In this document: in pieces, positions 41,686-49,084 of the stretch
How the letters are laid out: every line of letters begins with the position of its first letter
Position numbering within the stretch: the stretch's first letter is position 1
Assembly (NCBI GenBank): GCA_963643925.1
Contig: CAVINS010000019.1
Location: 1-49,084, forward strand
Length of the DNA: 49,084 bases
Direction: 5' to 3'
Source of the DNA: Phocaeicola_A sp963643925
Lineage (GTDB): Bacteria > Bacteroidota > Bacteroidia > Bacteroidales > Bacteroidaceae
Notes under the pieces: model-generated
What the model was told of the DNA's origin: nothing
Seen by the model: only the letters and a program-made list of their open reading frames with translations
Databases searched by the model: none
Program-made: the position numbers and the translations under genes

Positions 41686-43365
41686 CTATTGCTCTTTGTG
41701 CTCCTCCTTTATTCTTCGGTAGTAGGCACGGAGTTCCGTCGTGTCGGTCTCTTGGTCGGTAAAGGCCTCCAACAATAGTGGACGCTCCTTCTCCTCGGGG
41801 GCGGTGAACAGTTGCATGGCTCCGTCTAGCTCGTCTCCGCCTTTCACGCTGAGGTAGGCGAAGCCTCTCTCTTCGGCCCATGCGCGGGCCGATGTCTGGT
41901 GACCGGCTGTAAGGTATGGCTGGGAATTGCTGCCTTTGTCCATGCCGGGTAGGGTGTGAAATCCTTCCGCCCCACCATTGTTGAGCAACAGGATGCGCAG
42001 GTTCGGACGAACGTGTTGACACCACAAGGCATTCATATCCACAAAGAAACTGAGGTCGCCAATGATCACAAAGTTGAGCTTGTCCGAAGCCGTCGCATAG
42101 CCGATGGCGGTGGACAGACACCCTTCGATGCCACCGGTACCTTGGTTGCCGCACACTTCCACATCCGATGCGAGGGGATACAGCTGGGCATAACGCACTG
42201 CGGAGCCATTGGCCAAATGAAGGGCACAGCTGCCTGGCAACGATTGCATCAACTGGCCGATGACGGCCATCTGGGTGTAGGGGAACGACGGGGTGGCGAT
42301 AGTCTTGCAATAGTTTTCCCACATTAGCGGGAAGTTGGTTGGCTTGCCATCCATCAGACGCACCACCTTCTCGAAGAACTCAAACGGGTTCATCTCTATC
42401 ACCGTGGTTTGTATGCCGAAGGGGTCGGTCAGCTTGCCGTCCTGTGACACATGCCAATGCTCTTTGGGCGGATAGTTCTTGAAATACTTCTTCAGCTGCT
42501 TCGACACCACCTGTCCGCCGAATGTGATGAGCAGGTCAGGTTTCATGGTGATGAGGCGGTCCTCGCTCATGGAACTGATGGCTGAGTCGAAATTGCGTAT
42601 GGGAGTACCCGGAACGGTCTTGTTCCCCAAGTGTTCCGTCAGCCACACGAACTGCTTTGCCAGCGGTTTCTCATACTGTTTGTCGTAGAGGTAGATGAGG
42701 CTCATCTGTCCGGCCACCACCATGCGGCGGTTGTGTTTGTTCAGCCGGTCTATCAAGTCGTTGTAGTCGCGGTCGTAGAGACTGAGTCCTTGGTAGCGGG
42801 TGATGATACGCACGTCGGGCAACTCCTTGGCGGTGAACCGATACATGGGCTCTGCCACCGGCACGTTGATGTGCACCGGTCCGTTGCCGTGGTGACGGGT
42901 CTCCAGTATGGCCTCGTTGATTATCCGGTTGCAGTGCAGTTCCTTCTCGTCCGTCTTGACGTCGGGCAGGGTGACGGACAGCTTGACGAGCTCACCGAAC
43001 AAACACTCCTGAGGTATCGAGTAGGACTCGATCGTTCCGTTGCAGAGGCTGGGCTGGTCCGCTGACAAGATGATGAGCGGTACCTGTTGCCGGGCGGCTT
43101 CTGCCACGGCAGGGTAGAGGTTGGCCAGCGAGGCTCCCGCGTCGCAGCAGACGACCGCTGTGCCTCCTCCTTGCATTGAGAGGCCGACGGCAAAGAATCC
43201 CGCACTGCGCACATCCGTCATGGCATAACAGTGGAACGAATCTATGTTGGAGAGAGTCTGCACGATTGCCGCATTGCGCACACCGGGGCAGAGCACCATC
43301 TTGTGGACGCCGTGTACCTTGAGCAGCGCAGCCAATTGAAGTATATTCCTTTTATCTGAATACAT
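41686..43365 (-). CDS. menD: MenD-family ThDP-dependent protein with replaced catalytic residues
   Basis: By overall sequence this is MenD, which makes SEPHCHC from isochorismate and 2-oxoglutarate for menaquinone. I use the ATG at 43365 (MYSDKRN, 559 residues); a GTG two codons earlier is possible. The ThDP/Mg motif GDLSFFVDMNAL is kept. Against E. coli MenD numbering as I recall it, several key residues differ: Ser32 is Val29 (PGVRN), the cofactor-activating Glu55 is Val52 (TDVRSAGFF), Arg107 is Gln (ADQPS), Gln118 is Tyr, Ser391 is Gly (NGSAVR) and Arg413 is Gln (GNQGTGG). Arg33 and Arg395 remain. No menF, menB, menC or menE is adjacent. It may catalyse another reaction or be a stable non-enzymatic paralog. 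Confidence 0.85.
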   Translation of the reverse strand: MYSDKRNILQLAALLKVHGVHKMVLCPGVRNAAIVQTLSNIDSFHCYAMTDVRSAGFFAVGLSMQGGGTAVVCCDAGASLANLYPAVAEAARQQVPLIILSADQPSLCNGTIESYSIPQECLFGELVKLSVTLPDVKTDEKELHCNRIINEAILETRHHGNGPVHINVPVAEPMYRFTAKELPDVRIITRYQGLSLYDRDYNDLIDRLNKHNRRMVVAGQMSLIYLYDKQYEKPLAKQFVWLTEHLGNKTVPGTPIRNFDSAISSMSEDRLITMKPDLLITFGGQVVSKQLKKYFKNYPPKEHWHVSQDGKLTDPFGIQTTVIEMNPFEFFEKVVRLMDGKPTNFPLMWENYCKTIATPSFPYTQMAVIGQLMQSLPGSCALHLANGSAVRYAQLYPLASDVEVCGNQGTGGIEGCLSTAIGYATASDKLNFVIIGDLSFFVDMNALWCQHVRPNLRILLLNNGGAEGFHTLPGMDKGSNSQPYLTAGHQTSARAWAEERGFAYLSVKGGDELDGAMQLFTAPEEKERPLLLEAFTDQETDTTELRAYYRRIKEEHKEQ

Positions 43366-43368
43366 GAA

Positions 43369-43383
43369 CACAAACTGTTTGTG
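43369..43383. promoter_or_regulatory. Short palindrome in the menD leader
   Basis: CACAAAC-T-GTTTGTG is a perfect 7-1-7 inverted repeat lying four bases upstream of the ATG at 43365, between it and the promoter. It could be an operator or hide the ribosome site. Confidence 0.4.
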
Positions 43384-43397
43384 GGTGATTTACGTCA

Positions 43398-43405
43398 CAA
43401 AAGTA
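43398..43405 (-). promoter_or_regulatory. Promoter -7 element (TACTTTTG) for the MenD-family gene
   Basis: The minus-strand TACTTTTG is 33 bases upstream of the ATG at 43365. A TTG lies 20 bases further upstream, matching Bacteroidetes -33/-7 spacing. Confidence 0.55.
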
Positions 43406-43468
43406 GGACTTTTATTTGAATATGCCAACTCATACGCTCTCTTGTGCGGATTTATCCGATAAAGGTGT

Positions 43469-43476
43469 TACCTTTG
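43469..43476 (+). promoter_or_regulatory. Promoter -7 element (TACCTTTG) for the SNF2 helicase gene
   Basis: TACCTTTG would start transcription near 43483-43486, that is on the first possible ATG (43484). This favours the second ATG at 43538 as the real start. A small inverted repeat, CGGAT-TT-ATCCG (43447-43458), lies just upstream. Confidence 0.55.
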
Positions 43477-43537
43477 CGCACTAATGACGGTACGGACTTT
43501 TGCGGGTCCGGCCTTCTGCTACGTTATTACTCGAATT

Positions 43538-46500
43538 ATGGCTGTAAATTGTAGATTATTGTTTGAAGAATTCAACCTGTCGGAAAAAGTCCTGGTCGCA
43601 CTCTATACCATCTATGACCTCTCTAGGGTGGATAATAAACGGTTGAGTCAATTGGTGCAAAAGTTGTCGGACGACAAAACGGTTGACCTCCGTAGCGTCA
43701 CCTCCGACCTCTACCATGATGGGTACATCCGGGTAAAAGATTACAACTATGCCTCCACCTCCTACACCTTTCGCATCGAGAACAAAATGATGGTCTTCTC
43801 CATGCTCTACTTCATTGAATACGAGAATGCGTTGGTTGACCAAATCCTCAAGGCTTGTAATACTTTTAGTCAGGACCCTTTGCAAAAACTGGTTTGGAAC
43901 TATATCTACGGAGGATTCAGCAACCCTTCGGTGGACCGTCGGGTTGGATACTCCAGCACAGATTTGGCGGATGTGTTGGGACAACAAGTCGATGACCCTC
44001 GCTTCCATCCGCTGATCAAGAATCTCCGATGGGAGAGCTCCAACACCCTCATAAACTTTACTCTAGAGAACATTATAAGTTATGAGGCTCTCATGGATAT
44101 TGGCAATATAAAGCGTCTGATAGAAGATATCGATTGGGGGGTGGACATGGAGATGAAACAACGGCATCTGTGTCTGTGCGACCTCATCGACTATATGTCT
44201 TTTGGCCATTGGCCGTCCACGCCTATCCTTTACAATAACAAGCACCACTGCATCATGGCCGCGCTTAACGAAGCCTACCACCACAACTATGGCGAGGCAT
44301 TCAAACTCTACAACATGGCACTGAAGTTGCAGGGTAAGTACGAGCGCAAGCGTACAACAGTCTTTGACAATGAGATTTACAACTTCTTCTTCGTGCTCAT
44401 CTGCTACCTGTCGCAGTCCGAGGAGGGTAAAGCGGCTTGCGCGGCGTTGAATAAGATAAGTACCACCACCAACGAAGCGGCACAGATACTGTATAATGTG
44501 CTCTATATCAGATCCTCCAACTCAACTATTCAATCCAATGTAAACCACTTTTTGAGATCCTGTGAACTCGTAAACTACACGTTGGCGTCGCTGATGCTCC
44601 ACTATGTGGAAATTCCTATTACAGATCCCGAAATGCAATCCCCACGATGGCTCATCTTCAAGCACGAACAGCGAAAGTACATGCCGCTCGACAAGGAGTC
44701 GGAACAGGAAGCCAACCATGCGTACGGCACGGAGGGGTTGCTCTCGTCCATCTACCGAAAGCCGGAGTGGGAAAAGGTGCTCGATGAACTTATGGGCAAG
44801 TCCGTTGACGATGAGGACGGCAGCAACCGGACTGCCCGTCTGGCCTATTTCATTGGCAAACGTGGCGATACGGTGGATGTCCGTCTTCAGTCGGTACTGA
44901 AGAGCGGCGCGTGGAGTGCCGGCAAGGCTGTGTCCATGCAGAAGTTCCTCTTCTCGGACATGCCGGAAATGAATGCTGACGACAAGCGCATATCCAAACG
45001 GGCATATAACCGCTCGGAATATTACTACGAGGAACTGCGTCTGAAACATGTGTTGCCCGAAATGGTGAAGGAGAGTCGACTCTACAGCGGCAACTCCGCT
45101 CCCTATACCTTGATGGAGGTGCGGGAACAGCCGGCGTTCATTAGTCTGAACAGGACAGATGGTGGATTCGAAGTGACAAGCAACGTGCCGCTGGATAAAC
45201 TGGACGATGGCAACATCGTGGTCAAGAGGACCTCCTCTGCCATAGATTTCGTCAAGGTGACCGACGAGCAGAAGATGTTCTACCGTCGTCTGCTCACATT
45301 GAAACATTTCCCCCTCGAGGCTGAGGAGCAACTGAAGGCCTTCCTGTCCCAGTTGGGCGGAAAGATAGAGGTGAACAGCGACCTGATAGAAGGCGGCAGC
45401 ACGTTGCCTACCGTAGAGGGTGATGCCATGCTCACCTTGCAGATAACACCCCACGATGTTCTCTCGTACAGCGTCGCCGTCTTCGTGCGCCCGCTCGAAG
45501 GGAGCAGGACACAGTGCAAGCCCGGTCGCGAAGGCAAGGAGGTGATTGCCCAAAATGCCGAAGGACAATACGTGCGGGTGATGCGCGACACTTCGCTGGA
45601 GAGGAAACGACTGAAGCAGCTGATAGAGGACACCGGCATAGAGGAACTCAAGACGGAAGAATCCGTGGTGCTGGGTTCTGATGAACTGTTGTCGCTCATC
45701 GACTATGCGCAGCAACATACCGACTACATTGTGTGCGAATGGAAAGAGGGCGCGCGCATCAAGGTGAGACGACCGGGCGGTGCCTGGAGCGGCTCCATCA
45801 AGAAGAAAGAAAACGGATGGTTCGAGATAGAGGGCAGTGTGCAGGTGGATAAGGACAAGATCCTCTCCATGGCGCAACTGCTGGAACTGGTTGGCCACAG
45901 CCGTGGACAGTACGTTCGCTTGGGCGAAGGAGAGTTCTTGGCAATCAGCGAAAAACTGCGCAGGCAACTGGAGCAACTGAACGCCATCGCCTCCCGCTCA
46001 CACGGCAAGTTGCAACTCTCGCCCTTCTCGGCCGCACTGCTGGGGGCTGACATCACCGAGGGAGAACTGACGTTGGCCGAGGATGAGGAACTCAAGAAGA
46101 TACGTGAACGCATAAAGACGGCAAGCACCTATACGCCGGCCATACCCAAGACGCTGAATGCCAAGCTGCGTAACTACCAAAAGGAGGGATACTGCTGGAT
46201 GGCCCGGCTCAACGAGTGGGGTGCTGGAGCCCTGCTGGCCGACGACATGGGACTTGGAAAGACCATACAGACCATTGCTTTCCTGCTGTTGAAGGCGAAG
46301 GAAGGTCCGGCCCTGGTAGTAGCTCCGGCATCCGTGGCACCCAACTGGAAGATGGAGTTCGAGAAGTTCGCCCCGTCGCTCAACGTCACACTCCTCAACT
46401 TTGCCTCCGACCGCTCGGCGACCATCGGTGAGGCCAAGGCGGGCGATGTCGTCGTCACAACGTACGGACTGCTGCTCAGTGTGAAGGACGCCATCACCAC

Positions 46501-47572
46501 GAAACATTGGAACACGATTTGCCTGGACGAGGCTCATGTCATAAAGAACCGCGGTGCGAAGACATCCGCTGTGGCTATGCAACTGAAGAGCGATAATCGC
46601 GTGATGCTGACCGGTACCCCGGTGCAGAATCATCTCGGCGAGTTGTGGAACCTCTTCCAATTCGTCAACCCCGGTCTGTTGGGCTCTTTCGAGGATTTCA
46701 ACCGCCGCTTCATCACCCCCATCGAACAGAATGGCGACAAGGTGATGCAGGGTGAGCTGGACCGCCTGATAAAGCCCTTCATGCTGCGCCGTACCAAGGA
46801 GAAGGTGGCGAAGGAGTTGCCTCCCAAGGAAGAGATTTACCAACACGTGGCTCTCAGCGAGGAGGAGATGCTGGTCTACGAAGTGTTGCGTCGGAAGGCG
46901 GAGCAGATGTTGCTCAACGAGAAAGGCAACAAGGTGTCGGTGAACACACTCAGCGAGATTACCCGTCTGCGCCAGTGCTCGTGCGACTGCCGTTTGGTGG
47001 AGGAAGGTAAGAAGGGAAATAACGGCAAACAAGGTTCCAAGATAAACGCCCTTGTCGAACTGCTTCAGACGATGTTGGAAGGTCTATCCTCGGACAAAGC
47101 CGGGAAGAAGAATGGGGGAGTGTTGGTATTCTCGCAGTTCACTTCCTACCTGGCCCTCATCCGCGAAGCCCTCGACAAGGAGAATATTACCTACTTATAT
47201 ATAGACGGCTCGGTGGACATCAAGACCCGCCAGAAATTGGTGAAGCAGTTCCAGGACGGCGAGTGCCCCGTGTTCCTCATCTCCCTAAAGGCGGGAGGCT
47301 TGGGACTGAACCTGACCCATGCCAACTACGTGATTCATGCCGACCCATGGTGGAACCCTGCTATCGAGGCGCAGGCGACCGACCGTACGCACCGCATCGG
47401 GCAGCAACAGTCCGTCATGGTCTACCACCTCATAGCCGAAGGCACCATTGAGGAGAAGATACAGCGCCTGCACGAGCAGAAGCAGGCGTTGGTGCAGGAC
47501 ATCCTCGAAGGCTCGGACATGAGTCACAAGCTCACAGGTGACGACCTCTTGAAGATGATACAGAAACGATGA
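43538..47572 (+). CDS. Very large SNF2-family helicase
   Basis: From the ATG at 43538 the protein has 1344 residues; the frame begins 18 codons earlier at the likely transcription start. The last third is a Swi2/Snf2 ATPase: YQKEGYCWMARLNEWGAG, motif I LADDMGLGKT (about 900-909), motif II LDEAH near 997, motif III LTGTPVQNH, then the helicase C domain with FSQFTSYLALI, LKAGGLGLNL and the QxxGRxxR-type ATDRTHRIGQ. The first 850 residues have no motif I recognise apart from a winged-helix-like start and a possible TPR-like stretch near 240-330. Related large proteins occur in Bacteroidales. It probably remodels protein-DNA or protein-RNA complexes, as RapA does. Confidence 0.9.
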   Translation: MAVNCRLLFEEFNLSEKVLVALYTIYDLSRVDNKRLSQLVQKLSDDKTVDLRSVTSDLYHDGYIRVKDYNYASTSYTFRIENKMMVFSMLYFIEYENALVDQILKACNTFSQDPLQKLVWNYIYGGFSNPSVDRRVGYSSTDLADVLGQQVDDPRFHPLIKNLRWESSNTLINFTLENIISYEALMDIGNIKRLIEDIDWGVDMEMKQRHLCLCDLIDYMSFGHWPSTPILYNNKHHCIMAALNEAYHHNYGEAFKLYNMALKLQGKYERKRTTVFDNEIYNFFFVLICYLSQSEEGKAACAALNKISTTTNEAAQILYNVLYIRSSNSTIQSNVNHFLRSCELVNYTLASLMLHYVEIPITDPEMQSPRWLIFKHEQRKYMPLDKESEQEANHAYGTEGLLSSIYRKPEWEKVLDELMGKSVDDEDGSNRTARLAYFIGKRGDTVDVRLQSVLKSGAWSAGKAVSMQKFLFSDMPEMNADDKRISKRAYNRSEYYYEELRLKHVLPEMVKESRLYSGNSAPYTLMEVREQPAFISLNRTDGGFEVTSNVPLDKLDDGNIVVKRTSSAIDFVKVTDEQKMFYRRLLTLKHFPLEAEEQLKAFLSQLGGKIEVNSDLIEGGSTLPTVEGDAMLTLQITPHDVLSYSVAVFVRPLEGSRTQCKPGREGKEVIAQNAEGQYVRVMRDTSLERKRLKQLIEDTGIEELKTEESVVLGSDELLSLIDYAQQHTDYIVCEWKEGARIKVRRPGGAWSGSIKKKENGWFEIEGSVQVDKDKILSMAQLLELVGHSRGQYVRLGEGEFLAISEKLRRQLEQLNAIASRSHGKLQLSPFSAALLGADITEGELTLAEDEELKKIRERIKTASTYTPAIPKTLNAKLRNYQKEGYCWMARLNEWGAGALLADDMGLGKTIQTIAFLLLKAKEGPALVVAPASVAPNWKMEFEKFAPSLNVTLLNFASDRSATIGEAKAGDVVVTTYGLLLSVKDAITTKHWNTICLDEAHVIKNRGAKTSAVAMQLKSDNRVMLTGTPVQNHLGELWNLFQFVNPGLLGSFEDFNRRFITPIEQNGDKVMQGELDRLIKPFMLRRTKEKVAKELPPKEEIYQHVALSEEEMLVYEVLRRKAEQMLLNEKGNKVSVNTLSEITRLRQCSCDCRLVEEGKKGNNGKQGSKINALVELLQTMLEGLSSDKAGKKNGGVLVFSQFTSYLALIREALDKENITYLYIDGSVDIKTRQKLVKQFQDGECPVFLISLKAGGLGLNLTHANYVIHADPWWNPAIEAQATDRTHRIGQQQSVMVYHLIAEGTIEEKIQRLHEQKQALVQDILEGSDMSHKLTGDDLLKMIQKR

Positions 47573-47598
47573 GCGGACACGAGTTCAGCAAACCCGAA

Positions 47599-47727
47599 AA
47601 TGAAGTATACCTCGATGGCCAATGAAGTAATACCTCAACAGCCATTAAAGTATACTTCGTTGGCACTTGAAGTATTACTTCATTTGACAAAGACCCCCGG
47701 TGCTTGACGAAGAGCCCCTGGGCTTGG
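47599..47727. repeat. Degenerate tandem array, period 20-23 bp
   Basis: Units at 47599-47620, 47621-47643, 47644-47665 and 47666-47687 share [AC][AT]T[GA]AAGTA-type starts followed by TAC[CT]TC. Two further 20-base units (47688-47707, 47708-47727) share GA-CCCC-GGTGCTTG/GGGCTTGG-like cores. It fills the 198-base spacer between the helicase stop and the next gene and is non-coding. Confidence 0.75.
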
Positions 47728-47770
47728 CACTGAGCTCGCTCTTATTATAACGGTCATTATACACTTGCTA

Positions 47771-48862
47771 ATGCTGAAAAAATTTATGTCAGACCAGAGA
47801 AATCTACAAAGCCATTGGGGGACGAATCGTTCCTGGAAACTGCAGGCCGCTTGGCTGGTATTGTTCCTCAGTATGGTTTGTACTTCCCACACGAGTGCCA
47901 CTGCCCAGGAGCGGTTTAGTCTGATGGAGTATAATGTAGAGAATCTCTTCGACTGTCGCCACGATAGTCTGAAGGAAGACACCGAGTTCTTGCCTGGCGC
48001 CACACGCAAGTGGACCTATCGGCGCTACCTTCAAAAGTTGACCAACATTGCCAAGGTGATAGCCGCTGCTGGTGAGAGCCAGTTGCCCGACCTGGTGGCG
48101 CTCTGCGAGGTGGAGAACGACCATGTGATGCGTGACCTGACTCGCTACTCATCCTTGAAGCAAGCCGGATACCGCTATGTGATGACAGATTCACCCGATC
48201 GCCGGGGCATCGATGTGGCGCTGCTCTATCAACCGGCTACATTCCGGCTCGTCACACATCGTAGCGTGCGCATCCCCTTGAAATACAAAGGACAGAAACC
48301 GACACGTGACATACTGCACGTTGTGGGCCGCGTGATGACCGGCGACACGCTGGACGTGTTTGTGTGCCACTTCCCATCACGTTCCGGCGGGAAAAGGCGT
48401 ACCGACCCCTTCCGCATCTGCGCCGCTACCGTGTTGCGGGCGCAGATAGATTCCCTTGTGAAGGTGCGGCAGGTGCCACGCATCGTTGTGACGGGCGACT
48501 TCAACGACACTCCCGAGAGCAGGACTCTGTGCGAAGTGGTGGGCGCTTCCGTTTCGGTGGAAATGGTGGAGGCTAATCAACTCTACAACCTGTTGGCGGA
48601 TAAGACCGACGAAGGCTCCTATTATTACCAGGGAGAATGGGAGATTATCGACCAACTGATGGTGACCGGAGCGCTGCTTGATCCGCAAGCCTCATTCCAT
48701 ACCTCCACCGGGCAAACCCGGATTCTGAAGCTTCCCTTTCTGCTGACCGACGATGTCCGCTATGGAGGCAAGATACCTCTGCGCACCTATTACGGAGCCC
48801 GCTACCAAGGCGGATATAGCGACCATCTTCCTCTTCTGCTGCAGTTCGACTACGTATTGTAA
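47771..48862 (+). CDS. Secreted endonuclease/exonuclease/phosphatase-fold protein
   Basis: I chose the ATG at 47771; an in-frame TTG lies two codons upstream. The 363-residue product starts with a long signal peptide (basic to about residue 23, hydrophobic WLVLFLSMV, cleavage probably after ATAQ near 45). The EEP fold motifs follow: FSLMEYNVENLF (metal-site Asn and Glu), DLVALCEVEND, RRGIDVALLY, VFVCHFPSR, TGDFNDTP and the C-terminal YSDHLPLLL with the catalytic Asp-His. These indicate an active Mg-dependent phosphodiesterase, exported to the periplasm or beyond. Substrate could be nucleic acid, phosphoinositide or sphingolipid-like; sequence does not decide. Confidence 0.9.
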   Translation: MLKKFMSDQRNLQSHWGTNRSWKLQAAWLVLFLSMVCTSHTSATAQERFSLMEYNVENLFDCRHDSLKEDTEFLPGATRKWTYRRYLQKLTNIAKVIAAAGESQLPDLVALCEVENDHVMRDLTRYSSLKQAGYRYVMTDSPDRRGIDVALLYQPATFRLVTHRSVRIPLKYKGQKPTRDILHVVGRVMTGDTLDVFVCHFPSRSGGKRRTDPFRICAATVLRAQIDSLVKVRQVPRIVVTGDFNDTPESRTLCEVVGASVSVEMVEANQLYNLLADKTDEGSYYYQGEWEIIDQLMVTGALLDPQASFHTSTGQTRILKLPFLLTDDVRYGGKIPLRTYYGARYQGGYSDHLPLLLQFDYVL

Positions 48863-48912
48863 GTATCACACAGGCAGACCAAAAACACATGAAAAGAAGT
48901 AGAGACTCGTGG

Positions 48913-48939
48913 AACCCAATCACGTTCTTTGGGTTTTAG
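48913..48939 (+). terminator. Weak hairpin terminator after the phosphatase-fold gene
   Basis: AACCCAA (48913-48919) pairs with TTGGGTT (48929-48935) and is followed by TT. It lies 50 bases past the stop. The stem is short, so confidence is moderate. Confidence 0.45.
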
Positions 48940-49024
48940 GTACTGCGCTGTGTTTTACACAACGTTTACCTTATAAATATACCTTAAATCCGCAGCACAT
49001 TGTTGTTAAATCAAGTTTTAAGTA

Positions 49025-49049
49025 CCTGAGCAACATTTAGTTGCCCAGG
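49025..49049 (+). other. Inverted repeat before a truncated open frame
   Basis: CCTGAGCAAC (49025-49034) and GTTGCCCAGG (49040-49049) pair with one mismatch around a five-base loop. The repeat lies nine bases upstream of an ATG at 49058 that opens a frame (MSDFSPTLV) running off the window. Nothing more can be said of that frame. Confidence 0.35.
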
Positions 49050-49084
49050 ATTTTGTCATGTCAGATTTTTCACCTACCTTAGTG

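Noticed and set aside
44522..45976. 484-codon open frame on the minus strand inside the SNF2 gene
   Set aside because: It is a mirror frame of a verified helicase coding region; it is His/Gln-rich without domains and follows from codon bias of the real gene.
49058..49084. Start of an insertion sequence transposase at the window end
   Set aside because: Only nine codons are visible and no terminal inverted repeat or known transposase start could be recognised, so no mobile element is claimed.

Overview
The window looks like chromosomal DNA of a Bacteroidales bacterium, most likely Bacteroidaceae (Bacteroides/Phocaeicola-like). Three things point there. Many genes are preceded by the Bacteroidetes -7 promoter element TAnnTTTG. 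Several encoded families are typical of the group (AAA/DUF4143 ATPase, DUF3127, DUF3805, a Rho with a long disordered insertion, a MenD of the MYSDK type). Gene neighbourhoods such as sppA-lpxK-punA-thiL-folK and dnaN-exonuclease-coaBC-recN-rlmB are familiar from that group. Apart from short overlaps and several gene-poor spacers, coding is dense. I saw no tRNA, rRNA, CRISPR array or complete insertion sequence.

Layout. 1-3.6 kb is accessory in character: two unrecognised lipoproteins, a 53-residue basic protein, an orphan reading-frame tail, and an AAA ATPase gene broken by one in-frame amber codon, with a clear promoter and a 24-bp palindrome upstream. 3.6-7.2 kb (minus strand) is a lipoprotein plus an FtsX/MacB-like ABC transporter whose ATPase is atypical. 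7.4-9.4 kb (plus) holds panB and an MFS transporter. 9.4-14.5 kb (minus) is an sppA-lpxK-punA-thiL-folK operon. 14.9-19.8 kb (minus) encodes a tripartite efflux set (TolC, HlyD, two ABC-2 permeases) with no ATPase. A coiled-coil membrane protein follows, then mdh with its own promoter and terminator, then a secreted GH43-CBM6 arabinan/xylan-type hydrolase.

23.5-24.3 kb has no gene but holds a tandem 22-bp array and possible RNA structure. 24.3-27.6 kb (minus) carries an LPS-kinase-like gene, serS and uxuA. 27.8-35.1 kb (minus) is a replication/repair/cofactor run: dnaN, DnaQ-type exonuclease, coaBC, recN, rlmB and a protease-dead trypsin-fold/TPR protein. DUF3127 diverges from dnaN and converges on rho. 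38.3-41.5 kb (plus) has ridA, a DUF3805-type protein and an ABC-F ATPase. 41.7-43.4 kb (minus) is a solitary MenD-family gene. 43.5-48.9 kb (plus) has a very large SNF2 helicase and a secreted endonuclease/exonuclease/phosphatase-fold protein.

The observation I would follow first is the MenD-family protein. It keeps the thiamine diphosphate/Mg site but has Val where the cofactor-activating Glu belongs, plus at least five other replaced active-site residues, and it has no men genes beside it. Second is a set of three intergenic arrays with unrelated sequences but a common 20-23 bp period. Third is the broken ATPase with its promoter-operator. Comparisons with named families are from memory of those families; no search was run.
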